Assembly: GCA_910576385.1 (NCBI GenBank)
Contig: CAJTIR010000013.1
Location: 1 to 64,000 of the forward strand
Origin: Lachnospiraceae bacterium
Lineage (GTDB): Bacteria; Bacillota; Clostridia; Lachnospirales; Lachnospiraceae
DNA length: 64,000 nucleotides
Direction: 5' to 3'
Shown here in pieces: positions 1-7,604 of the stretch; position 1 is the stretch's first letter; each line of letters begins with the position of its first letter. Under the pieces are notes generated by a model that made no database searches, was not told where the DNA came from, and saw only the letters and a list, made by a program, of their open reading frames with translations. Both the position numbers and the translations under genes were made by a program.

Positions 1-93
1 TAGCCATAAAATCACCTTTCCTTTCGTTATGTAGTAGCTTGAACAACTCTATCATAACAGAAAGGTGATTTTAGTGCTATAAGCACTTATTAC

Positions 94-119
94 ACCACCC
101 GCATAGCAGGTGGTTTTTT
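94..119 (+). terminator. Rho-independent terminator (plus strand)
   Basis: ACCACC (94-99) pairs with GGTGGT (109-114) around an 8-9 base loop and is followed by a run of six T. It would end a plus-strand transcript that enters from left of the window. Confidence 0.6.
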
Positions 120-184
120 GTTTCGCACGCCTCCGTTTTTCGGAACACGAAAAACTCCGTCGCACTCAACTGGCTAAAGCCGAT

Positions 185-214
185 AATAAAAAACCGCCAG
201 TATCTACTGACGGT
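185..214 (-). terminator. Rho-independent terminator (minus strand)
   Basis: On the minus strand ACCGTCAGTA pairs with TACTGGCGGT (one G-T pair) around a 2-base loop, followed by TTTTTTATT. It lies downstream of the VirD4 fragment and probably ended the transcript of that conjugation gene. Confidence 0.7.
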
Positions 215-432
215 TCGCCCTTTCTAATTTGGTTTATCCTTTCTTTTTTATATGATTTAAACTGTGCAAACAGGCTGTTTCCTGCCAAGCACAGGCTCTG
301 CCCGGACAGGCGGCCGGATATGTTCCCGCCCCGCTGCCTTAATGATCATAAAAGCCATTAACTCCCCTTCCTGACTTTGCGACATCGTGTCGCAAAGTTC
401 CAATCTGACAGACAGCGAAAAGAATAGCTTCC

Positions 433-723
433 CTATTTTCTATGTTCCCTGCCGCTCCCATCTGTTGGATCCGGCATACCCTTTGCAGTTTCTTCACTTC
501 CGTCTACTTCATATAAATCAAATTCCTCCTTCATCCTGATTTTTAACTGGTGTTTCATATACGCCTCCACATCAAAGGCATTCTTCTTGTCATAATCGGA
601 TAGCTGCCTGTACCGTTTATGCTTGGAAATATCGAACTTGTCACTAAGGAATGGGCGCACCCCGCGAAACTGCAGGATGCACTTGTTCCCATCCATGACT
701 GCCAGCTCATCTTGACTCATCAA
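433..723 (-). pseudogene. C-terminal fragment of VirD4/TraG-type conjugative coupling protein
   Basis: The 96-residue frame reads as the extreme C-terminus of the type IV coupling ATPase of integrative conjugative elements: SQDELAVMDGNKCILQFRG, then RPFLSDKFDISKH, then an acidic tail with YEVDG. The resemblance extends a few codons upstream (GKEL before MSQDE) and then meets a stop near 735, so the N-terminal Walker A and B parts are gone. Known: intact members are about 600 residues, sit in the membrane and feed DNA to the conjugation pore. Inferred: this is a deletion remnant of an ICE, not a working protein. No relaxase, VirB4 or integrase is seen nearby. A minus-strand terminator follows at 185-214. 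The assignment is from memory of the family, not from a search. Confidence 0.75.
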
Positions 724-780
724 TTCTTTGCCACAATGTCAAGTGAAGAATTCATTCTTTTTGCTTTTTCAAACGGAATC

Positions 781-809
781 TTGTTGATGTTCTATAAATG
801 TGCTAAACT
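781..809 (+). promoter_or_regulatory. Possible promoter of the Cys-rich gene
   Basis: TTGTTG (781-786) and TAAACT (804-809) are 17 bases apart and lie 38 bases before the start codon of the 847 gene. The hexamers are imperfect, so this is a tentative call. Confidence 0.35.
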
Positions 810-846
810 GAACGCAACAATAATAGGGATTTGAGGAGGTAATTTC

Positions 847-1281
847 ATGTTATCAATTTGTGGACTTGATTGTTGTGGTGAGTGTAATAAGAAAAATGAT
901 TGCGGCGGCTGTGTGAAAACGGACGGACATCCCTTTGGAGGAACGTGCGTGGCGGCGGAGTGTGTCAAGCGGGAAGGATTGGATGGACTCAAAAAAATGA
1001 AAGAAATGTTGATTGAGGAATTAAATGCGCTTGGCATTCAAAACCTACAATTAAAAGACCTCAATTTAATGAATGGATTTTATGTTAATTTGGAATACAC
1101 ATTGACAAATGGTCAATCCGTCAAATTGCTTGAAGATAATCGTGTTTATTGGGTAAATCAAATCGAGATTCCTGGTAGCGATAGATGTTATGGTATTGCG
1201 GCAGATGATAAGTATTTGCTTGTATGTGAATATGGTTGCAATGGGACGGAGCCGCAGATAGTTGTGTATAAAAAGAGATAG
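847..1281 (+). CDS. Cysteine-rich DUF3795-like protein
   Basis: A 144-residue protein with a strong ribosome site (GAGGAGGT, 834-841) before the ATG. The first 40 residues carry eight cysteines (SICGLDCCGEC, then NDCGGC, then GTCVAAEC), the arrangement expected of small zinc-binding DUF3795-type proteins. The remaining ~100 residues are a cysteine-poor alpha/beta segment with one late Cys pair near residues 125-130. There is no signal peptide, so it should be cytosolic. The function of the family is not established; metal binding is inferred from the cysteine spacing. It stands alone on the plus strand between an ICE remnant and a broken gene, with no conserved operon partner. Confidence 0.7.
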   Translation: MLSICGLDCCGECNKKNDCGGCVKTDGHPFGGTCVAAECVKREGLDGLKKMKEMLIEELNALGIQNLQLKDLNLMNGFYVNLEYTLTNGQSVKLLEDNRVYWVNQIEIPGSDRCYGIAADDKYLLVCEYGCNGTEPQIVVYKKR

Positions 1282-1390
1282 CTTCAAATTTATCTACTAA
1301 CTGTCTTAGCTTTCCTTGTTTTTCAAGGCTTTATGCTATGCTGATTTAAGACAGATATTATTTTTGATAAACAAGTTGAAAGGAGAGCGA

Positions 1391-1701
1391 ATGAGTAAAT
1401 TAGATATAATTGAAATGAACAGAAATTGACTTGATTTTCTTTTGAAATGGCAGCTTGAGCATGAAGATTTTTATTTTGTACCAAGAAAAAGAAATAAGGA
1501 CAGACTTGATAAGGGTATGTATTTTGCGGTAATGAGGACTATATTGTGCTTACGTTCTGGGATAAGTCAGACCCAGTTGACAAGATTTATCTGATTAACT
1601 GGGACTGCAATACATCTGGAGAAGTATCTATTACCTTATGTTGTCGGAACGACTCAGAGAAATTACCTTATATTGTTGCAATTAAAAACATGATTTATTA
1701 A
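1391..1701 (+). pseudogene. Small unknown gene broken by a stop and a frameshift
   Basis: A ribosome site (AAGGAGAG, 1379-1386) precedes ATG 1391, but the frame meets TGA after twelve codons (1427-1429). Reading continues in the same frame as LDFLLKWQLEHEDFYFVPRK and on through RNKDRLDKGMYF. A frame change near 1527-1532 is then needed to follow NEDYIVLTFWDKSDPVDKI and the rest of the protein, ending with TAA at 1699-1701. Joined, this is a soluble acidic protein of about 100 residues, rich in aromatic residues. I do not recognise the family; its size and make-up recall small immunity-type proteins, but that is only an impression. Two independent lesions argue for real decay rather than a sequencing slip. 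Confidence 0.6.
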
Positions 1702-2199
1702 GTATGAAAAACCTATGAGTTGGTGTCAGAATTGGTGTCAACACTAGCGTCAGGATTGAAACGTTGCCTATATACCTTACTGGTTTCTGCTATGCCATAG
1801 TGTAATGTGCCTGTCCCCCTGATTTTCCAAACAGTGGCAGTATGTGTGTCTTGTGCAGTTTGGGGCGCACAGGTCTTGCAGGCTGGGAACCGCTGTTTTC
1901 CGGTCTTTTGTGGCTGTTTTTTTGTTTTGTTCATTTTCCGGGGTAATACTAGCCCCAGAAAGCGCATGGCGGTGTTACCCTCCGTCCACTGGCGCGGAGG
2001 GTGCATGGCATCATACATCCCCCAGACTTGGGCAGATAAAAATTGTCGAAGTGTGTCGTAAATATAAATTGACAATTCATTTACTAAGTCTTATAATTTT
2101 AGGCATAGAAGTGGGCACAGAAAAATGCCGGGCGCATATGATAAAAGATATGAGTAGGTATCCGGCATGGCACAGATGAAAAAGGATGGAGGGATTTAT
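1702..2199. other. Non-coding stretch of nearly 500 bases
   Basis: Overlapping open frames exist on both strands (for example 1713-2075 minus), but none has a ribosome site, a plausible composition or a known motif. Just before the next gene, ATGCCGG (near 2123) and CCGGCAT (near 2161) form a loose inverted repeat of about 45 bases, in the likely 5' leader of the secreted protein. The stretch could be eroded mobile DNA. Confidence 0.4.
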
Positions 2200-2889
2200 G
2201 TGAAAACGAAAATGAAAGGGATTGCCAAGAGGATTGCAGTAACAGCCATTGCGGTTGCAGTCGTGTTCGGGGGCATCCAGACAGCCAGCGTCACAGCAGA
2301 GGCGAAAGGGACAGCGTTCATCAATAAGAAAACCAGCAAGATAACGCCGACTGTCAAGTCAGCAAAAAGGGCTGGCAGTAAGGTAAACGTAACGGTCAGC
2401 GTACCTGCCAACAAAGTGAAAAAGCTGGGAAAAGTCAAGAAAATCACCGTGGCTTATGGCTCTACCAAGAACAGTAAAAAGTTTGAAGCTGTTAAGGCAC
2501 AGGCGAAGGTTACAAAAAAAGGCAAGAACCAATACACCTTCACAATCAATAGTAAGAAGCTTAATTCTTATAAGAACGCATACATGACAGTAAGGTTTGA
2601 CGGTAAGACCAACTGGGCTAAATTGGTTAAAGTCACTGGTAAGGCTGGGCAGACTAAAACAACCTACTATCTTCAATGTTGTTGTGGCAAGAAATGGAGC
2701 GGTACAAACGGTTATGAGGAGCTAATGAAGTTATATTCTATTCATGCTCAGGAGGAAACAGAAAAAATAAATGAACAGTTTGGTATTGGCTCTAAGCCTA
2801 TTTCAGCAGAGGACTTATTAGAAATTTATAATAAATATGGTAATCATGGTAGTTATAAGACTTGGGCGGTAACAGGTACAAGTAATTAA
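2200..2889 (+). CDS. Secreted lysine-rich protein, unknown function
   Basis: I place the start at GTG 2200 because GGAGG (2189-2193) lies at the right distance; an ATG at 2167 in the same frame has no such site. The 229-residue product starts with a classic signal peptide (KTKMKGIAKR, then IAVTAIAVAVVFGG, cleavage probably after AEA). Residues about 35-150 are very lysine- and threonine-rich, with alternating hydrophobics (KVNVTVSVPANKVKK, YTFTINSKKLN, AYMTVRFDG), which fits a small beta-sandwich, Ig-like surface domain. A different tail follows, with the unusual triplet LQCCCGKKWSG and two predicted helices. A strong terminator follows, so it is a single-gene unit. Inferred: a cell-surface or exported protein; no family name can be supported. 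Confidence 0.7.
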   Translation: MKTKMKGIAKRIAVTAIAVAVVFGGIQTASVTAEAKGTAFINKKTSKITPTVKSAKRAGSKVNVTVSVPANKVKKLGKVKKITVAYGSTKNSKKFEAVKAQAKVTKKGKNQYTFTINSKKLNSYKNAYMTVRFDGKTNWAKLVKVTGKAGQTKTTYYLQCCCGKKWSGTNGYEELMKLYSIHAQEETEKINEQFGIGSKPISAEDLLEIYNKYGNHGSYKTWAVTGTSN

Positions 2890-2907
2890 CAACCAACTCT
2901 TTACTCT

Positions 2908-2955
2908 AGGGTATGCAGGACTGTCCCGGTTTATGCATACCCTGTTCTATTTTTT
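2908..2955 (+). terminator. Terminator of the secreted protein gene
   Basis: AGGGTATGCA (2908-2917) pairs perfectly with TGCATACCCT (2934-2943), followed by GTTCTATTTTTT. It lies 18 bases after the stop codon. Confidence 0.85.
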
Positions 2956-3027
2956 ACAAGCTGTATGGCACCTAGTCGCTACAATGATGCGAAAGGTTTC
3001 TGGAAACCCAATGGCTAAGAAATAATA

Positions 3028-3056
3028 ATAAAAAAGCTACTGTCACATTAGTAGCT
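3028..3056 (-). terminator. Terminator of the three-gene operon
   Basis: On the minus strand AGCTACT pairs with AGTAGCT (3050-3056 and 3035-3041) around an 8-base loop and runs into TTTTTTATTATTATT. It lies about 30 bases beyond the stop of the last gene of the 3085-6923 operon. Confidence 0.8.
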
Positions 3057-3084
3057 CTTTCTTAAATATTATATATAATTTTTT

Positions 3085-4113
3085 CTATTTATCTATTAAT
3101 ATAACTTTATTATTACAGTACTCATAAAATTTTTCTAATAACCCATATATATTATCAAATTCCCTTTTGAATGGAACAGATTCAACATTCTCATTTTCTA
3201 GTAAATTTTCAAAAATAGATTTAAGTTTTACCGTATTAGCTAATATCTTGTCTATTTTATTTAACAAACTTTCTTCTCTAAAAGAGTTCTCTGATATTTC
3301 AAGTTTTAAATATTTCAAATACCACTGAAAATAATCAATGCCTACTAATACAGTTTTAAACCTATATTCCCTAAGTGTATCTCCTCCTTTGAAATCAAAT
3401 GCCAAAAAGCCATCTTCACGAAAATTCTCTATTTTAATTCGATTTTCAAAGAAAATCTCCTCATTATGTGCCATAATTTCACTAAATTGAGTTATAACTT
3501 CTTCTGATATTTCTATTCTTCTTTCACTCTGTAATAATGAATTATATTCCACCCACAATTCATCAGTATAATCTAAGTAAATTTTTAATTCGTCAGGCGA
3601 AAGATTCTTATGCGCCTTTGACATGAATAAATGAAGTTGATTAAAAAATAAAATATTGAAAGTTTTTGGACAAATACATGCAAAATAAGCATATACTTTA
3701 AAATAGCACCTTTTTGATTTCTTGTTATAATCGCCAGTATTTTTGTCATTTGCATAAAACAAAAGTGCCGCATAATATACTAATAATAAATTAGTCATAT
3801 TATCTAATAAATATTCATCAGGTTCTTCAAACTTTTTATATTTTAAAGGTTCTTCTTTTATCCTATTATCTATACACACACTTCCTCCTAAATCTCGATT
3901 TTTAAGAAGAATAAACAAACCTCTTGAAATATAATTATTTTTATCAATTCCTTCTTGTATGGCTAATCCCTCAATGCACATATGCATAATAGCCAATTCT
4001 TGTTCATCTAAAGCTAAACATTTTTCATTTCCTGCCTCTGTAGCTTTTTTAAAACAACTATTCTCATACATATCTTCAAGTTCTTTTACTAATTTATCCG
4101 TATCTATGTTCAT
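3085..4113 (-). CDS. Unknown protein, third gene of the PRTase-like operon
   Basis: A 342-residue soluble protein of no recognised family. The preferred start is ATG 4113; GTG 4116 is in frame directly before it. The upstream gene stops with TAG at 4118-4116, so stop and start lie in TAGTGATG, which implies translational coupling. Composition is strongly helical, acidic and rich in Lys, Glu, Asn and Phe. The first ~60 residues (VKELEDMYENSCFKK, then LALDEQELAIMHMCIEG) look like a helical domain. The middle has a hydrophobic stretch (NMTNLLLVYYAALLFYAND) and the end is coiled-coil-like (residues ~270-340). No catalytic motif is visible. Being last in a tight operon, it is inferred to be the partner, adaptor or effector of the 660-residue protein. 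Base composition is more AT-rich than the core genes to the right. Confidence 0.7.
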   Translation of the reverse strand: MNIDTDKLVKELEDMYENSCFKKATEAGNEKCLALDEQELAIMHMCIEGLAIQEGIDKNNYISRGLFILLKNRDLGGSVCIDNRIKEEPLKYKKFEEPDEYLLDNMTNLLLVYYAALLFYANDKNTGDYNKKSKRCYFKVYAYFACICPKTFNILFFNQLHLFMSKAHKNLSPDELKIYLDYTDELWVEYNSLLQSERRIEISEEVITQFSEIMAHNEEIFFENRIKIENFREDGFLAFDFKGGDTLREYRFKTVLVGIDYFQWYLKYLKLEISENSFREESLLNKIDKILANTVKLKSIFENLLENENVESVPFKREFDNIYGLLEKFYEYCNNKVILIDK

Positions 4114-4115
4114 CA

Positions 4116-6098
4116 CTAATTTATCTCTGTTTTTCTCCTTTCATGCCACAATATTTTCTCACAATTACGTAGCATATTTTCATCAGTATGTTTTTTCATA
4201 AATTCAAACAAATTCCTCTTAAATAAAATTTTATTCTCATTTTCTATTCCCTGCATATTCCCCCTTAAAATATATTGTTGCATTTGATATGCAACATATC
4301 CTAAACATCTGAATTCTTTTCTTTCGCAATATCGTTCTATATCAAAAGCGTTATAAACATTATCTCCACTATTACAATAATTCTCAAAGTCTCTTTTGCT
4401 AAAAGGAATTCCCCAGAAAGTGTAGTTATTTTGTGCCACTTCTAAGAGTATATCATATAAAAAATTTGACACTTTTTTATTGAACATTTTATCATATTCA
4501 TTTTGAAAATAAACAATCGGAACATACGTTTGCGATATGCATTTATATGACTGTTCCCCCGCTCTCCAATACATATTTATTCCTCTAATAGAGCCTTTTC
4601 CATCGTAATCATATAAAAAGTCAATCGTCGCAGCTCCTAAATTATATTGATGCATTAATCCAAAAATAATTTCCCTACTACTAAACCCTTTTTTCTCTAA
4701 AAATTCCTTAATTTCCGAAAACCTAAGACCGGTTACATATTTCTTTCTAAATTGTTTAAATTTATAAAAATTTTCTTCATTATATATATTATTAAATTTG
4801 AAATATCGAGCTAAGACATCAATGACACTTGGAGAATCTTTTTCAATACTACAAGATTTCATATCACTATAAGATTTCCTTAAACCATTTAGCAATTTTT
4901 CACACTCTACTTGAGTGCCATTGACACTTCTACTTTTATTAAAATTGCTTTTAATAGTACATTTTTCCACCATTTTTAGTAAATGTATATTATCTATTTT
5001 TTGTAATAAAGTCAAAAAATCGTTTATTTTTTTACCAAAGCTAAATCTTGCATTACATAAATCTACATAATATTCATCCTTTTTTATCCCATTATATGAA
5101 AAATATCTTTTTACTGACAGATAGCTAACAGAAAATATTAAATATTTCAACAGAGAAATCATCCCCTGCTTTCCTTCTGAATCTTTGATAAAATAATCGC
5201 ATAAGATTGCTGACTTCTCTCCATAAATAATATTTAAACTCTTATAAATAAATTTTTTATCAATGCTTGTATTATCACAATCAAAAAATACCATCGGTAT
5301 CATTTTGCAATCTCCAATAAAATCATTTCGAGACACAATATAACAATAATGAATTACAGAATTGCTCATACTATAACTTTTATCAGATTGTATATAATAT
5401 GCAAAATGTTGCCTTTGTTCTTCTTGACTATGACTACTGTATGCCAAAAAATCTTTAGATGAATCCATAAAAGACAATCTTTCTTTATCTTTCATAATAA
5501 AAATGGGCAGATATGAAGCATATGGCATATTCATCCCCCATAAGCTTTTCATAACTAAATCAGATATTCTTTTCCACTGGTATTCACTACAATCAAGATA
5601 TCCCTTAACAGAATTTTCCTGAATATTAAGCAGAACTCTATTGAGTAACTCTCTATAGGATAGTGCTGATTCACCACTTCTTGATGTGTTATTTTTATGA
5701 CGAATTAATTGTGTACTAGTATCTTGCGGCTCTTCATTATTTTTATTTTTTGCGAAAGTATAATAACATATCTCCTTAGCTTTTCCTCTAATTTCTTCAT
5801 CAACTTTTGATGCCGCTCTTCCATGAATAAAAACATCATCTATTACCAATACGCTCGCATTCTTCATTTCACCAACATATAATGGAATAGCTGTATCCGT
5901 TATCTTGATGCACTTACTATAAGACTGGAAAGCAAAAACCGGCATAAATACTTTATAAAGAACATAGCATTTTTTTGAAACAAATATTTTATAATCATAT
6001 ATACTTTCTTCTACAATTCTCCAAAAATCAAAAAGTTCATTAAAAACATCCTCTTGGAAAATATCTAATAATCGTCGCTTATATATTATTTCATCCAT
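4116..6098 (-). CDS. Large protein with PRTase-like motif and possible winged helix
   Basis: A 660-residue soluble protein, central gene of the operon; ATG 6098 follows GGGAAGAG and lies 12 bases after the stop of the membrane-protein gene. Residues 82-97 (SVLVIDDVFIHGRAAS) match the PRPP-binding loop of type I phosphoribosyltransferases: hydrophobic strand, two acidic residues, then a small or basic turn. The canonical Thr/Ser after Gly is replaced (HGRA instead of TGxT), so normal transferase chemistry is uncertain. Residues ~457-515 (GLRFSEIKEFLEKKG, then a helix, then TIDFLYDYDGKGS and MYWRAGEQ) look like a winged helix with a beta wing. The ~330 residues between are unassigned. Known: PRTase-like domains have been reported in bacterial conflict systems. 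Inferred: a nucleotide-sensing or nucleotide-modifying regulator working with its two neighbours. Confidence 0.65.
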   Translation of the reverse strand: MDEIIYKRRLLDIFQEDVFNELFDFWRIVEESIYDYKIFVSKKCYVLYKVFMPVFAFQSYSKCIKITDTAIPLYVGEMKNASVLVIDDVFIHGRAASKVDEEIRGKAKEICYYTFAKNKNNEEPQDTSTQLIRHKNNTSRSGESALSYRELLNRVLLNIQENSVKGYLDCSEYQWKRISDLVMKSLWGMNMPYASYLPIFIMKDKERLSFMDSSKDFLAYSSHSQEEQRQHFAYYIQSDKSYSMSNSVIHYCYIVSRNDFIGDCKMIPMVFFDCDNTSIDKKFIYKSLNIIYGEKSAILCDYFIKDSEGKQGMISLLKYLIFSVSYLSVKRYFSYNGIKKDEYYVDLCNARFSFGKKINDFLTLLQKIDNIHLLKMVEKCTIKSNFNKSRSVNGTQVECEKLLNGLRKSYSDMKSCSIEKDSPSVIDVLARYFKFNNIYNEENFYKFKQFRKKYVTGLRFSEIKEFLEKKGFSSREIIFGLMHQYNLGAATIDFLYDYDGKGSIRGINMYWRAGEQSYKCISQTYVPIVYFQNEYDKMFNKKVSNFLYDILLEVAQNNYTFWGIPFSKRDFENYCNSGDNVYNAFDIERYCERKEFRCLGYVAYQMQQYILRGNMQGIENENKILFKRNLFEFMKKHTDENMLRNCEKILWHERRKTEIN

Positions 6099-6110
6099 TC
6101 TTCTCTTCCC

Positions 6111-6923
6111 TCAAAAAATCCCCTTACTTTTAATACCTATTCTTGGAGAGTTACTTTCATGCTGTATTTTTTCAAATTCAATGCTTGCTTTTTTAGAAAA
6201 CAAAAATCCCATCAATGATGACATTATAATCTGAGGATACCATACTATATACATATCAATACAATTTGGTTTTCTAAACAGCTCTATTTGATTTAAGGCT
6301 ATCCTATCATCTTTTTCCTTAATAGTTGAACATTTCAACAACATGCTACACGTTTTTTTCTGCTTATTGAATATACATTTTTTTAACTTATTTCTTGTAT
6401 CCATTTTAGGAACACAACTCAACTCATACCCATTCATATGAAAAATCAATTTTTTTACAATAATATTTTTCAAAGGTTTTCGCCCATCAGGTACAAAAAA
6501 TTTTATTACTATTTCTAAATAATATGGATTAGGCTCCGATAATTGCTCCACACACCTATCTTCTTTAGAAATATTGGAAATCAAAAAATCTGTATGCTCT
6601 TTATTCTGCATCGGTTTCTGGTTAATTAAATCAATCTCTACTGCCTCAATATCATATCCCTTTTCTAAAATAAACTTATATATAATTATTAACGAAGTTA
6701 CTATTGTAAGCAACGACCCACCTATTATTTTTACTATATCCCCCGTACTCCAATTAGTGTCAGAACTTGGTGCACCATTTGAAACACTAGAATTAGTTTG
6801 ACTAGACTGTACTTGATTTGTATTGGACTGTACCGCATAAACAGTTTGTCCACCAAACAACATCAAAAAAAAGGCACACATCCATGCCAAAAAATATAGC
6901 GACGCACTTCTACTACACCACAT
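6111..6923 (-). CDS. Single-pass membrane protein, first gene of the PRTase-like operon
   Basis: The start is ATG 6923, preceded by a purine block GGGAGGGGGG; a TTG at 6950 is in frame but lies upstream of that site. The 270-residue product has an N-terminal signal peptide (SLYFLAWMCAFFLMLFGG, probable cleavage after VYA). Next comes an outside linker of ~30 residues almost entirely Ser, Asn, Gln and Thr, one membrane span (residues ~65-85, IIGGSLLTIVTSLIIIYKF), and a cytosolic domain of ~180 residues. That domain looks like an alternating beta-rich fold (YYLEIVIKFFVPDG, IIVKKLIFHMNG, CIDMYIVWYPQ) with no known motif. Inferred: a membrane anchor or sensor that brings the next two proteins to the membrane. 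Family unknown. Confidence 0.7.
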   Translation of the reverse strand: MWCSRSASLYFLAWMCAFFLMLFGGQTVYAVQSNTNQVQSSQTNSSVSNGAPSSDTNWSTGDIVKIIGGSLLTIVTSLIIIYKFILEKGYDIEAVEIDLINQKPMQNKEHTDFLISNISKEDRCVEQLSEPNPYYLEIVIKFFVPDGRKPLKNIIVKKLIFHMNGYELSCVPKMDTRNKLKKCIFNKQKKTCSMLLKCSTIKEKDDRIALNQIELFRKPNCIDMYIVWYPQIIMSSLMGFLFSKKASIEFEKIQHESNSPRIGIKSKGIF

Positions 6924-6972
6924 AATATCCCCCCTCCCTCTCAAATACAAGATACCAATAATAATATATTAT

Positions 6973-6978
6973 ATTATA
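6973..6978 (-). promoter_or_regulatory. Probable -10 box of the three-gene operon
   Basis: A perfect TATAAT on the minus strand, 50 bases before the start codon at 6923, preceded by CTG. No good -35 hexamer is present at 16-18 bases (the candidates are T-rich, TTTCTT or TTTTCT), and that position falls inside the right arm of the palindrome at 6990-7026. Confidence 0.45.
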
Positions 6979-6989
6979 CAGTTTATATA

Positions 6990-7027
6990 TTAGCAAGAAA
7001 AAAATTGAAATTTTTTTCTTGCTAATA
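6990..7027. repeat. Perfect palindrome with A/T tracts, upstream of the operon
   Basis: TATTAGCAAGAAAAAAA pairs with TTTTTTTCTTGCTAATA around a short TTGAAA-type centre. On both strands the stem ends in a T-rich tract, so it can act as a bidirectional terminator isolating the operon promoter from upstream transcription. A palindrome at 11734-11782 starts with the same TATATATTAG motif. Confidence 0.65.
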
Positions 7028-7604
7028 AACTTCCCTAGTGCAAGCACACAAACACCTCAAGGGTATTTGCCGCCTGCTTCGCAGGAACGGGGTATTTACC
7101 CCAACCTCACTTCGTTCGGTATTAGTTTGTATGCCCCAAGGAGCAGGGAATGTACCCGCTCTCATTCAATGCAATTATGTAAAAATGATTATTTTTCCAC
7201 TCATACCTAACAATAATTACCCAATGCTGTATCTTTATTCTTTGACATTTAATTCTTTTTAACTCTGAGTGAACATCCAAACCAAACATTTCAAAAATTC
7301 TATAATATATATTTTCCTCATTTGCTCACAGAAACTATACTTTATTCTGCCTAATTTTTTTATACACCCTCTTATGCCTTTATCAAAAGTTTTCATTGAT
7401 GTTCATCCATCTGACATACTATCAGATATACATCTATAATATTTCAGAAAAATTCTTGTATAATAACTGGATTTCTTCGTTTCTATCATATCCCAGAATT
7501 TTTAGAATATTTATTATTTCTACTAAAAGTGCATGAAATCCCATTACACACTTTCCATGCACTTTTTGTTGATTCTTAATTTTTAATTATGCTAATATCA
7601 TCGT
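7028..7604. other. Non-coding stretch with short palindromes
   Basis: No gene is supported. Between 7030 and 7170 there are several short dyads, such as CCTGCTTCGCAGG (7073-7085), GGGGTATTTACCCC and CTTCGTTCGG. This make-up is like the palindrome-rich stretch at 11538-11802. From 7200 to 7520 the DNA is plain AT-rich sequence in which I see nothing. The terminator of the Rpn gene lies at 7525-7567. Confidence 0.5.
7525..7567 (-). terminator. Terminator of the Rpn-type gene
   Basis: On the minus strand AAAAAGTGCATG pairs with CATGCACTTTT around a 20-base loop, 38 bases after the stop codon at 7605. The long loop makes it less certain than the others. Confidence 0.6.

Larger units (their letters stand above)
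1..432. other. Non-coding left edge rich in hairpins
   Basis: No convincing gene lies here; the short open frame across 110-361 has no ribosome site or family resemblance. Seen: a 13-bp inverted repeat (AAAATCACCTTTC at 8-20 against GAAAGGTGATTTT at 60-72), a short hairpin at 73-87, and two terminators listed separately. Together with the VirD4 fragment just to the right, this looks like the edge of a decayed mobile element, but no transposase or integrase is visible inside the window. Confidence 0.5.

Noticed and set aside
8-72. 13-bp inverted repeat taken as the end of an insertion sequence
   Set aside because: No transposase or target duplication is visible in the window, and only one end could be examined; left as an unassigned repeat.
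619-834. 71-residue plus-strand frame
   Set aside because: Antisense to the VirD4 fragment and runs over the promoter of the next gene; no ribosome site.
1713-2075. Open frame of 120 residues on the minus strand
   Set aside because: No ribosome site, odd composition with Trp and Pro scattered, no motif, and two other frames are equally open on the plus strand.
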